From an uncultured Bacteroidales bacterium (lineage in GTDB: Bacteria > Bacteroidota > Bacteroidia > Bacteroidales > Lentimicrobiaceae): a stretch of 5,208 nt of DNA. Below, one piece after another: positions 1 to 5,208 of the stretch. Numbering within the stretch: position 1 is the stretch's first letter; every line of letters begins with the position of its first letter. The position numbers and the translations under genes are program-made. The notes under the pieces are model-generated. The model was given only the letters and a program-made list of their open reading frames with translations. It made no database searches and was not told the origin of the DNA. Location: assembly GCA_937864935.1 (NCBI GenBank), contig CALMDN010000270.1, forward strand, positions 1-5,208. Direction: 5' to 3'.

Positions 1-133
1 TATCGCCCGCGTAAACAAAGGCGATCAGGTTTTTATTGATGTCGGGAAAACGCAGCAGACGTGCATCGTCCATGGCAGATACACCCGCTGAAAAGCCGAT
101 GAGAACCGCCAGACTTAGAAGTTTATTGAGCAT
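1..133 (-). CDS. Secreted tricorn-like S41 family peptidase, N-terminal fragment (runs off left edge)
   Basis: This is the first 44 codons of a minus-strand gene starting at an ATG at 131-133; the rest lies outside the window. The product begins with a classic signal peptide: positive residue at Lys4, hydrophobic core about residues 5-15, and a small-residue AGVSA end near residue 20. The mature start, reading MDDARLLRFPDINKNLIAFV and then YAGD, is the pattern I know from the opening of the first beta-propeller in bacterial tricorn protease homologues (RLLRFPDI...FVYAGD). Family members are large proteins (about 1,000 residues) combining propellers, a PDZ domain and an S41 serine peptidase domain. 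They degrade peptides, here presumably in the periplasm because of the signal peptide. None of the catalytic part is visible, so peptidase function rests on the N-terminal match alone. No Shine-Dalgarno is seen, as is usual in Bacteroidota. Confidence 0.8.
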   Translation of the reverse strand, partial: MLNKLLSLAVLIGFSAGVSAMDDARLLRFPDINKNLIAFVYAGD

Positions 134-379
134 GTTGGCTAAATTTTGCTGGTTGATTTAAGCCGTAAAAATAACCTATTTAAAGAAATCCCATAAGATG
201 GCAGAGGGTTTATTCTCCAATACCCTGAACCGGATGAATGAAATACTGACAATATCAGCGTATGCCGGAAGCAAAAGGGAGATATCTGTGCAAGCCCCGG
301 GCTGAACCGGTCATTGGCGTAGAGTCCGACATGTGTTGATAAAAGCTGATTACCGGTTGATAATGGTGGTAGAATTCTC
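134..379. other. Intergenic region with no recognised gene
   Basis: Together with the repeat at 380-431 this makes a 323-bp gap between the peptidase start and the ATPase stop. It should hold the promoter of the minus-strand peptidase gene. The nearest candidate -7 box is TATTTTTA (minus strand, about 30-45 bases upstream of the ATG), which misses the final G of TAnnTTTG and lacks a convincing -33 TTTG, so I do not call it. A short inverted repeat (AGGGT at 205-209, ACCCT at 222-226, 12-base loop) is too weak to call a terminator. No coding pattern or RNA gene is recognised. Confidence 0.5.
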
Positions 380-431
380 TCTAATGAAGGAATTTAACTT
401 AATTCCTTCAACGTAATAAAGGAATTTGGCA
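380..431. repeat. Direct repeat, left copy, bracketing the ATPase gene
   Basis: These 52 bases match 1634-1685 at 51 positions; the only difference is A418 here against G1672 there. Weaker similarity at the same offset (1254 bp) continues to about 451, ending in a shared ATGAGA just before the ATPase stop codon. Inside, TGAAGGAATT (385-394) is followed after 6 bases by its perfect inverted copy AATTCCTTCA (401-410), and after another 6 bases by a second direct copy, here TAAAGGAATT (417-426). The copy sits just downstream of the ATPase gene. On the minus strand the hairpin is not followed by a T-run, so it does not look like an intrinsic terminator. Confidence 0.9.
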
Positions 432-456
432 CAAGTTTCAAGATCATGAGAACAAA

Positions 457-1596
457 TCAGAGAATCCAACCCAGATAATTATCCGGATTTATGGTTCTGA
501 AAGTGCTTCCAGGGTATGCCCTGCCAAATGCAGTTGGAATTCTGGCCTGTTTGGCAACATTCCACTTCATCTCATAGGCGGCCAGTTCCCCTCCCGATTC
601 CTCTATCAGGTCGATCTCCTGTTGCTCGTATGTCCGCCAGAAATAATTGGACACCATCATTCCTGTATAATGCTGGTATTTAATCCTTTCTGAAATTATA
701 TAATTTTCCCACAACTCACCTGAATCATTTCTCATCAGTAAAGGATTCAGGTTATTGATGAGTGTATTTCTGATTCCATTGTCGTAAAAGTACCAGCGGT
801 TCATTTTAACAATTTCGCTTCTCAGATTGCGGCTAAAGCCCGGTAACTTGTAGATAACAAAAACTTTTGATAACAGGTCAAGATACTTTTCAACCGTATT
901 CCGGCTGATACCCAATTGTTTCCCGAGTTCTTCCACCGACACTTCTTTCCCGATCTGATAGGCTACAAGACGGAGCAGTGCCAGCATCTTATCTGAAATA
1001 CGGATACCATCAAATTCCAATATATCCTTTAACAGATAAGCATTTACGATTTCTTTAAGATAATCTGATTTCTCCTCTTTGCGCTCATATTGCAATAATT
1101 CAGGATAGGACCCGAAAATAAGTCTTTCTTCCAGCCGGCTTAAAGTCTCCACCAGATTCTCATTTGCAGAATATTCCATCTGAGCCAACGGGAACATGTG
1201 AATCATGTTCTTCCTTCCTGTCAAAGGTTCTCCAAGTTTATTGGCAAGATCAAATACAGAAGATCCTGTGGCAACTATCTTCAGACCATCAAAACTATCC
1301 ACCATCAATTTGAGAACCAGACCAATCTCAGGTACCTTCTGCGCTTCATCGATAATCATTAAACGGATACTACCCAATAATTGTCTGTAATTCTCAACTG
1401 TCCGGGAACTCAATACAGACTGGGTGGCCATATCCTCCCCATTCAGAAAAAGAAAAGGTTCCTTAATATAATTGTCAATCATGTGTTTAAGAAACACAGT
1501 TTTACCTACCCTTCTTGCCCCCAATAAAACCAATACCTTACCCGGTAACAGCTTTTTCAGAAAAAGATCGCTGACTGCCCGATTATAATACCTCAT
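457..1596 (-). CDS. AAA ATPase with winged-helix and DUF4143 (PD-(D/E)XK-like) domains
   Basis: This 379-residue protein has the normal length and domain order of the Bacteroidota ATP-binding DUF4143 family. An N-terminal P-loop ATPase shows Walker A GARRVGKT (residues 26-33), Walker B LMIIDEAQ with Asp83-Glu84, and a sensor-type IVATGSS (107-113). A winged helix follows, with VEELGKQLGISRNTVEKYLD (about 211-231). The C-terminal DUF4143 part keeps GELWENYIISE (293-303), EIDLIEE (Asp329) and YEMKW (Glu342, Lys344), the spacing of a restriction-endonuclease-like fold. Biological role and substrate of the family are unsettled. Motifs suggest ATP-driven DNA or protein handling in the cytoplasm. 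I use the ATG at 1594-1596; a GTG immediately before it (1597-1599) is an alternative start. No Shine-Dalgarno is seen. The reading frame is intact, so this is not a decayed remnant. Its low GC and flanking repeats set it apart from its neighbours. Confidence 0.88.
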   Translation of the reverse strand: MRYYNRAVSDLFLKKLLPGKVLVLLGARRVGKTVFLKHMIDNYIKEPFLFLNGEDMATQSVLSSRTVENYRQLLGSIRLMIIDEAQKVPEIGLVLKLMVDSFDGLKIVATGSSVFDLANKLGEPLTGRKNMIHMFPLAQMEYSANENLVETLSRLEERLIFGSYPELLQYERKEEKSDYLKEIVNAYLLKDILEFDGIRISDKMLALLRLVAYQIGKEVSVEELGKQLGISRNTVEKYLDLLSKVFVIYKLPGFSRNLRSEIVKMNRWYFYDNGIRNTLINNLNPLLMRNDSGELWENYIISERIKYQHYTGMMVSNYFWRTYEQQEIDLIEESGGELAAYEMKWNVAKQARIPTAFGRAYPGSTFRTINPDNYLGWIL

Positions 1597-1615
1597 CACT
1601 TTGATTTTTATCGAA

Positions 1616-1623
1616 CAAATATA
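1616..1623 (-). promoter_or_regulatory. Candidate -7 box (TATATTTG) for the ATPase gene
   Basis: On the minus strand this reads TATATTTG, a full match to the Bacteroidota TAnnTTTG -7 consensus, 19 bases upstream of the ATG. That would give a very short leader. No TTTG-like -33 element is seen at the usual 19-21 bp spacing. The position where it would lie falls inside the right-hand repeat (1634-1685). The match has only six fixed bases, so it may be chance in this A/T-rich stretch. Confidence 0.4.
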
Positions 1624-1633
1624 CGAAAAAGTA

Positions 1634-1685
1634 TCTAATGAAGGAATTTAACTTAATTCCTTCAACGTAATGAAGGAATTTGGCA
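1634..1685. repeat. Direct repeat, right copy, upstream of the ATPase gene
   Basis: This is the second copy of the 52-bp repeat at 380-431 and the more regular one. The word TGAAGGAATT at 1639-1648 and again at 1671-1680 flanks its perfect inverse AATTCCTTCA at 1655-1664, with 6-base spacers TAACTT and ACGTAA. The central arm can therefore pair fully with either outer arm, giving two mutually exclusive 10-bp hairpins. It lies 37 bases upstream of the ATPase start, next to the candidate promoter box, so it could act as an operator as well as a recombination or end site. Weaker similarity to the left copy continues to about 1705. Confidence 0.9.
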
Positions 1686-1705
1686 TAATTTCTTCAATAA
1701 TGAGA

Positions 1706-1812
1706 TGTAGTGACTTACCGGGATTTTTTTCAGAGGGGGGCAGGTAGCTTTTCACGCGTAAAACCGAAGGGAGAAATTTGGTTTAATTCTGCCGGAAGAA
1801 TCCAAAGAAATC
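1706..1812. other. Short intergenic region, nothing recognised
   Basis: These 107 bases lie between the epimerase stop and the right-hand repeat. They contain a T-run (about 1723-1729) and a G-run (about 1734-1739) but no convincing stem followed by a T-run on either strand, so I do not call a terminator. A plus-strand open frame crossing here has no family pattern. Confidence 0.4.
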
Positions 1813-2664
1813 TCAACCCGCAAGCTCCTTCAAAGCCTCACCCAGTTGCGGATAGCGGAATTCAAACCCAGCCTCCAGCAACCTTTCCGGAAGCACCTTT
1901 TGCCCGCTGGTGAGGGCTGTTGCCCCTTCCCCGTAAATAATCCCAAGCACAAAGGCTGGCACCGGCAACAGAGCCGGACGCCTCAGAACCCTGCTTAAAG
2001 AGGCCGTAAATCCGGCATTGTCCGTAATTCCGGGGGATGTCAGATTAAAAACCCCGGACAGTTTCTTCTCCACCACAAACCGGTAGGCATTGATAAGATC
2101 GTTGATGTGAATCCAGGAAAATCCCTGTTTCCCGGAAGCTATTTTTCCCCCAAGTCCAAGCCTGAAGGGCAGCAATATCTTCGGCAAGGCACCCCCATCC
2201 TTCGAAAGCACAATTCCGAGCCGGAAAACTGCCACATTGATTACTTCAGCGGCTTTGAAGGCCTCGTCTTCCCAGGCCTGACATACCTTGCCGAGGAAAC
2301 CCGGGTCGTATTGCCTGTCTTTTTCTGTGAAAGTCTGCCCATCAGGATAAATGCCAACCGCTGAGGTTGAAATAAACATGGATGGCTTCACCCTGGCGGC
2401 CAATATAGCATCAACCAGAGCGGCTGTGGTGCCGGTCCGGCTGGCGATGATCTCCTTCTTATATTGTTCCGACCAACGGGCAACGATGGGAGCACCGGCA
2501 AGATGAATCACCACATCCGACGACTCTACTTTCGGAATCAGCAACCCCCGGATATCGGAAAAATCGGGCCTGCCGAGCGCTGTCACCGAATGCCCTGCAG
2601 CCGTGAACGCTGTCGTAAGTTTCTTGCCTACAAGACCGGTAGACCCGCTGATCAATACATTCAT
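1813..2664 (-). CDS. TIGR01777-family NAD(P)-dependent epimerase-like protein (YfcH/SDR39U1-like)
   Basis: This 283-residue protein belongs to the extended short-chain dehydrogenase superfamily. The nucleotide-binding GSTGLVG (residues 7-13) follows the first strand. It is followed by HLAGAPI (54-60), STSAVGIYPD (99-108, with Tyr106 at the usual catalytic tyrosine region), RLGIVLSKDGGAL (148-160), FSWIHINDLI (182-191) and VFNLTSP (205-211). A C-terminal DUF1731 segment covers about residues 233-278. Family length is about 300 residues. The reaction is not established for most members; 'epimerase' is a fold-based name. The protein is predicted cytoplasmic. I chose the ATG at 2662-2664 because the nucleotide-binding strand MNVLISGSTG starts there. 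A start at 2817 would add 51 residues unlike the family and overlap the mutA promoter. It is transcribed away from mutA and reads toward the ATPase. GC is like that of mutA. Confidence 0.88.
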   Translation of the reverse strand: MNVLISGSTGLVGKKLTTAFTAAGHSVTALGRPDFSDIRGLLIPKVESSDVVIHLAGAPIVARWSEQYKKEIIASRTGTTAALVDAILAARVKPSMFISTSAVGIYPDGQTFTEKDRQYDPGFLGKVCQAWEDEAFKAAEVINVAVFRLGIVLSKDGGALPKILLPFRLGLGGKIASGKQGFSWIHINDLINAYRFVVEKKLSGVFNLTSPGITDNAGFTASLSRVLRRPALLPVPAFVLGIIYGEGATALTSGQKVLPERLLEAGFEFRYPQLGEALKELAG

Positions 2665-2756
2665 ATTCAGATTTCTGTATATTAAAAACTTCCTGCACAC
2701 AAGCTGCGAAAACTTCATTTTAAAGCCAAAAAACGACCTCAGGATAAAAAAACATA

Positions 2757-2764
2757 TACCTTTG
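2757..2764 (+). promoter_or_regulatory. Candidate -7 box (TACCTTTG) for mutA(-mutB)
   Basis: TACCTTTG, in the wider context ATATACCTTTGCACC, is a full and very typical Bacteroidota TAnnTTTG -7 element. Transcription would start near 2771 and give a leader of about 60 nt before the mutA ATG. A TTTG -33 element is not evident at the usual spacing. No other TAnnTTTG box appears between here and mutB on the plus strand in the intergenic parts, so it probably serves both mutase genes. Confidence 0.6.
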
Positions 2765-2774
2765 CACCGTTTTT

Positions 2775-2782
2775 CAAAACTA
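2775..2782 (-). promoter_or_regulatory. Weak candidate -7 box (TAGTTTTG) for the epimerase gene
   Basis: The minus strand reads TAGTTTTG, fitting TAnnTTTG, and would give a leader of about 100 nt before the epimerase ATG at 2664. It lies only 10 bp from the mutA -7 box and faces it, so the two start regions would overlap. No -33 TTTG is seen, and a six-base match in about 170 bp can arise by chance. Confidence 0.25.
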
Positions 2783-2831
2783 CCAACAATCAGGAACAGT
2801 AAAAGGTTTTTAACCACATACCATCGCTAAA

Positions 2832-4748
2832 ATGGACAATCCGGAAAAAACAGGCAAAAACGGCGGACTTCTCACCGAATTCCCCTGTGTTTCAACCTCA
2901 GAATGGGAAGCAAAAATCACCGAGGATCTGAAAGGTGCCGATTATGAGAAAAAACTGATCTGGAAGACTGCCGAAGGATTCAGCATAAAACCCTACTACA
3001 GGGCAGAGGATACTGCAGAACTATCCTATCTGTCGGAAGCTTTACCAGGCGAATTCCCCTATGTCAGGGGCAACAGAACCGCAGAAAACAATTGGGAAAT
3101 CTGTCAGGACATCGTTCCCTCATCGCCGGAAAAAGCGAACGAACTGGCCACCGAAGCAAACAGTAAAGGAGCCAATGCCCTGATGCTCAACGCCAGGATG
3201 TTATCGGGGAAAACCGATACAGCCGTTATGCTCAGGGGTATCAATACTGACAACACCAGTCTTCATTTCAACTCAGCAAAGTCGTACATCGAATTTCTGG
3301 GAACCCTCGCCAGTGCCATCTCAGCACTCGGCAACGACCCCCTCAAAGCCAAAGGATCGGTGGACTTTGACCCCATCAGCTACCTGCTGCTCAGGGGAAA
3401 CTTTCACGCCGGTCAGGAGAACGACATGCTTGAAGCTGTTGATCTGATTGATCTGGCAGAAAAAGAACTGCCCGGATTCAGGGTAATTACCGTGAACGGA
3501 CAGTATTTCCAGAATTGTGGCTCCACCCTTGTGCAGGAACTGGCCTTTGCCCTTGCTTCCGGCAATGAGTACCTTGCATTCCTTACCGGAAAGGGTATCG
3601 GGGTTGACAGGGCTGCTTCACGCATCGTGTTCAGTTTTGCTTGCGGGTCGAACTACTTTCCTGAAATTGCCAAACTGAGGGCTGCACGCCTTCTGTGGGC
3701 GCGCATTGTGGAACAATACAAACCTGAACACACAGCTTCTGCTGAAATGCGTCTGCATGTTACCACCAGCAACTGGAACAAAACGATCTACGATCCTCAT
3801 GTGAACATCCTCCGCACCACTACCGAAGCCATGTCGGCTGCCATCGGGGGTGCCGACCTGATCACGGTGCTGCCGTTCGACCTTGATTACAAAGACCCGG
3901 ATGATTTCTCCATGCGCATTGCCCGCAATCAGCAGATCATTCTGAAGGAAGAGTCCAGCCTCGAAAAAGTAGTAGATCCCTCTGCCGGCTCATATTACAT
4001 AGAATCGCTGACCCATGCCATGGCTGAAGCAGCCTGGAAACTTTTCCTCGAAGTGGAAGATAAAGGCGGCATGATTGAAGCCATAAAAGCAGGCTTCGTA
4101 CAGGATAAGGTGAATGAGAGTGCAGCCTCACGCAAGGCCGATATTGCCACGCGCAGAACCATTGTACTGGGCACCAACCAGCATCCCAATGCAGCAGAAA
4201 ACATGCTTTCGAAAATTCAGGCTGAGGAGGAAGAATCAGAAGAAAATGACATTCCGGGACCTGCACCCCGCTACAAAACCATAGAGGTTATGCGTGGTGC
4301 CGATGCGTTTGAAGACCTGAGGCTCGCCACCGAAATCTGGGAAAACGAAGGCAACCCCAAACCCCATGTCTTCCTTTTCACCATAGGTAACCTTGCCATG
4401 CGTAAAGCCAGGGCCGGATTCAGTGCCGGATTCTTTGGCTGCGCCGGTTATAAAATCACCGACAATGCCGGGTTCACTACAGTGGATGAAGGTGTGGAAG
4501 CTGCACTGAAAGCAGGGGCTGACATTGTGGTCCTTTGCAGCAGCGACGAAGAGTATGCCGGAATTGCACCGTTAGCCACACAAGCCCTGAAAGCAGGAAA
4601 CCCTGATATACAGGTGGTTGTTGCCGGTTATCCGAAAGAGATCGTTGATCAGCTGAAGGCTGCCGGTGTTGATGAGTTTATTCATGTCCGCACCAATGTC
4701 TTCGACACCCTGTACATGTTCCAGCAAAAGCTGGGTGTGATGTTGTAA
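2832..4748 (+). CDS. mutA: Methylmalonyl-CoA mutase small (beta) subunit MutA
   Basis: The 638-residue product is the non-catalytic partner of MutB in adenosylcobalamin-dependent methylmalonyl-CoA mutase (succinyl-CoA to methylmalonyl-CoA), a cytoplasmic enzyme of propionate metabolism. The N-terminal WEAKITEDLKGADYEKKLIW (25-44) is typical of the family. The TIM-barrel half carries FQNCGSTLVQELAFALASG (226-244), KLRAARLLWARI (281-292), HVNILRTTTEAMSAAIGGAD (323-342) and VDPSAGSYYIESL (381-393). An acidic linker (about 463-472) precedes a C-terminal B12-binding-like domain (about 510-638). That domain lacks the cobalamin-ligating DxHxxG motif: the equivalent stretch reads GNLAMRKARAGF (519-530). 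This is the normal state for MutA, since cobalamin sits in MutB. The length equals that of the Propionibacterium subunit as I remember it. The start is the first ATG after an in-frame TAA at 2811-2813. mutB follows after 150 bp. Confidence 0.96.
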   Translation: MDNPEKTGKNGGLLTEFPCVSTSEWEAKITEDLKGADYEKKLIWKTAEGFSIKPYYRAEDTAELSYLSEALPGEFPYVRGNRTAENNWEICQDIVPSSPEKANELATEANSKGANALMLNARMLSGKTDTAVMLRGINTDNTSLHFNSAKSYIEFLGTLASAISALGNDPLKAKGSVDFDPISYLLLRGNFHAGQENDMLEAVDLIDLAEKELPGFRVITVNGQYFQNCGSTLVQELAFALASGNEYLAFLTGKGIGVDRAASRIVFSFACGSNYFPEIAKLRAARLLWARIVEQYKPEHTASAEMRLHVTTSNWNKTIYDPHVNILRTTTEAMSAAIGGADLITVLPFDLDYKDPDDFSMRIARNQQIILKEESSLEKVVDPSAGSYYIESLTHAMAEAAWKLFLEVEDKGGMIEAIKAGFVQDKVNESAASRKADIATRRTIVLGTNQHPNAAENMLSKIQAEEEESEENDIPGPAPRYKTIEVMRGADAFEDLRLATEIWENEGNPKPHVFLFTIGNLAMRKARAGFSAGFFGCAGYKITDNAGFTTVDEGVEAALKAGADIVVLCSSDEEYAGIAPLATQALKAGNPDIQVVVAGYPKEIVDQLKAAGVDEFIHVRTNVFDTLYMFQQKLGVML

Positions 4749-4787
4749 TTGCGGAGGTCGGTTGCGGATCAACAATTGCTGATTGCG

Positions 4788-4816
4788 CCTGCCTGTTTTG
4801 ACGACAGTCAGGCAGG
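4788..4816. repeat. Inverted repeat (hairpin) in the mutA-mutB spacer
   Basis: CCTGCCTG (4788-4795) and CAGGCAGG (4809-4816) are perfect 8-base inverted arms around a 13-base loop. The stem is GC-rich and should fold stably in the mutA-mutB transcript. It is followed by GATTGCGG rather than a T-run, so it is not a typical intrinsic terminator on the plus strand. It could be a dispersed intergenic repeat, an mRNA stability or processing element, or an attenuating structure. Confidence 0.7.
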
Positions 4817-4831
4817 GATTGCGGAAGAAAA

Positions 4832-4859
4832 AATCCGAAATCCGAATTCCGAAATCCGA
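4832..4859. repeat. Short tandem repeat, four 7-bp units of AATCCGA
   Basis: Four consecutive heptamers run from 4832 to 4859. Units one, two and four read AATCCGA and unit three reads ATTCCGA. They are followed by AAAATTTTT and the A-rich leader of mutB. The repeat is non-coding, and the array is too short and too simple to be CRISPR. Unit number could vary between strains by slippage, which would change the distance from the upstream hairpin to mutB. Confidence 0.85.
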
Positions 4860-4898
4860 AAAATTTTTAATCAAGACAAATCAAAAACGAATCAAAAT

Positions 4899-5208
4899 AT
4901 GCGTCCCGATTTTAAGAATGTGAACCTCAGATCCATCACCAAAGCCCCTTCCGGAGAAAAACCTTCGGGAAAGGAATGGATGACGACTGAGCAGATTCCC
5001 GTGAAGCCGGTGTTTACCCCGGCTGATCTGGAGAAAATGGAGCATCTGAACTATGCTGCCGGGATTCCGCCATTTCTGCGCGGACCATACAGCACCATGT
5101 ATGTGATGAAACCCTGGACCATCCGTCAGTATGCCGGATTCTCCACCGCTGAAGAGTCGAACGCCTTTTACCGCCGCAACCTGGCAGCCGGTCAGATGGG
5201 CCTCTCGG
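4899..5208 (+). CDS. mutB: Methylmalonyl-CoA mutase large (alpha) subunit MutB, N-terminal fragment (runs off right edge)
   Basis: The first 103 residues of the catalytic subunit are present. MutB holds adenosylcobalamin and does the radical rearrangement between succinyl-CoA and methylmalonyl-CoA. The stretch [16 protein letters not shown] (55-70), then [19 protein letters not shown] (72-90) and [13 protein letters not shown] (91-103), is the strongly conserved opening of the TIM barrel. Aligned by eye to the Propionibacterium enzyme (offset about 11), Tyr78 corresponds to the catalytic tyrosine (Tyr89 there), and Thr74 and Arg76 to substrate contacts. Lys71 stands where I recall an arginine (Arg82). 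The rest of the barrel and the DxHxxG cobalamin domain are outside the window. The ATG at 4899-4901 is preceded by an A-rich leader (ATCAAAAT) without Shine-Dalgarno. The gene is probably co-transcribed with mutA. Confidence 0.95.
   Translation, partial: MRPDFKNVNLRSITKAPSGEKPSGKEWMTTEQIPVKPVFTPADLEKMEHLNYAAGIPPFLRGPYSTMYVMKPWTIRQYAGFSTAEESNAFYRRNLAAGQMGLS

Larger units (their letters stand above)
380..1685. other. Putative single-gene cassette: ATPase between near-identical direct repeats
   Basis: The block consists of a 52-bp repeat, one complete ATPase gene, and the same repeat again in the same orientation. The gene fits the space tightly: its stop lies 25 bases inside the left repeat and its start 37 bases inside the right one. 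Hand counts of five 60-base lines in the gene give about 39% GC, against about 54% for four lines of mutA and about 56% for two lines of the epimerase gene. This fits acquisition from elsewhere. I see no transposase, integrase, target-site duplication or terminal inverted repeats, so the mode of movement, if any, is unknown. Recombination between the repeats would remove 1254 bp and leave one copy. Calling it mobile is inference. Confidence 0.4.

Noticed and set aside
1205..1390. Plus-strand open frame opposite the ATPase gene
   Set aside because: It is antisense to the Walker B region of a well-supported gene and its product has no recognisable pattern.
457..1596. ATPase as part of a toxin-antitoxin or multi-gene defence system
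   Set aside because: No partner gene lies between the repeats and no neighbour is a known defence component, so a single-gene cassette is the simpler reading.
1710..2364. Plus-strand open frames at 1710-1913 and 2107-2364
   Set aside because: They lie mostly or wholly antisense to the epimerase gene, with low-complexity, proline- and serine-rich translations and no family motif. They are shadows of the real gene.
2665..2817. N-terminal extension of the epimerase gene to an earlier in-frame start at 2817
   Set aside because: The added 51 residues are unlike the family, precede the natural nucleotide-binding strand, and would cover the mutA promoter region.
2771..2831. Cobalamin riboswitch in the mutA leader
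   Set aside because: The predicted leader is only about 60 nt, too short for the B12 riboswitch class, and no B12-box-like sequence is seen. Only a tiny GGTT-TTT-AACC hairpin (2805-2815) is present.
3413..4266. Minus-strand open frames opposite mutA
   Set aside because: mutA is unambiguous over the whole span. The antisense translations are rich in Ser, Arg and Cys and show no domain.
4450..4490. Peptide ITDNAGFT shared by MutA (near residue 542) and the epimerase (near residue 213)
   Set aside because: The flanking residues and folds differ and the match is only eight residues, so it is taken as coincidence.
4788..4816. Hairpin as an intrinsic terminator after mutA
   Set aside because: No T-run follows the stem on the plus strand, and mutB downstream has no visible promoter of its own.
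4832..4859. Heptamer array as a CRISPR
   Set aside because: Units are 7 bp with no spacers and no cas gene is nearby. It is a simple tandem repeat.

Overview
This window looks like a chromosomal segment of a Bacteroidota (Bacteroidetes) bacterium. Three observations support this: a TAnnTTTG-type -7 promoter box in front of mutA, starts preceded by A/T-rich leaders with no Shine-Dalgarno, and the gene families themselves (mutA/mutB pair, tricorn-type S41 peptidase, DUF4143 ATPase, TIGR01777 epimerase). The species cannot be named from what is here.

Layout. On the minus strand, reading right to left, there are three genes. A TIGR01777-family NAD(P)-dependent epimerase-like protein (1813-2664) comes first, then an AAA ATPase with winged-helix and DUF4143 domains (457-1596), then the first 44 codons of a secreted tricorn-like S41 peptidase (1-133, continuing off the left edge). 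On the plus strand, running away from the epimerase gene, are mutA (2832-4748, complete, 638 aa) and the first 103 codons of mutB (4899 to the right edge).

How the genes work together. mutA and mutB encode the two subunits of adenosylcobalamin-dependent methylmalonyl-CoA mutase, which interconverts succinyl-CoA and (R)-methylmalonyl-CoA in propionate formation or breakdown. mutA has a recognisable promoter. mutB has none visible in the 150-bp spacer, so it is probably transcribed from the mutA promoter. The epimerase and peptidase genes have no evident functional link to the mutase.

The most unusual region is the ATPase locus. The gene is bracketed by direct repeats (380-431 and 1634-1685, 51 of 52 bases identical, with weaker similarity out to about 451 and 1705). 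Each repeat is built from three copies of a 10-bp word in the order forward, inverted, forward, separated by 6-bp spacers. The bracketed gene is clearly lower in GC than its neighbours (about 39% against about 54-56% in hand-counted lines). Together this suggests an acquired or mobile single-gene cassette, or an ATPase that acts on its own flanking repeats. The second unusual stretch is the mutA-mutB spacer, which carries a strong hairpin, a 7-bp tandem repeat and scattered TTGCGGA words inside what should be a tightly co-expressed gene pair.
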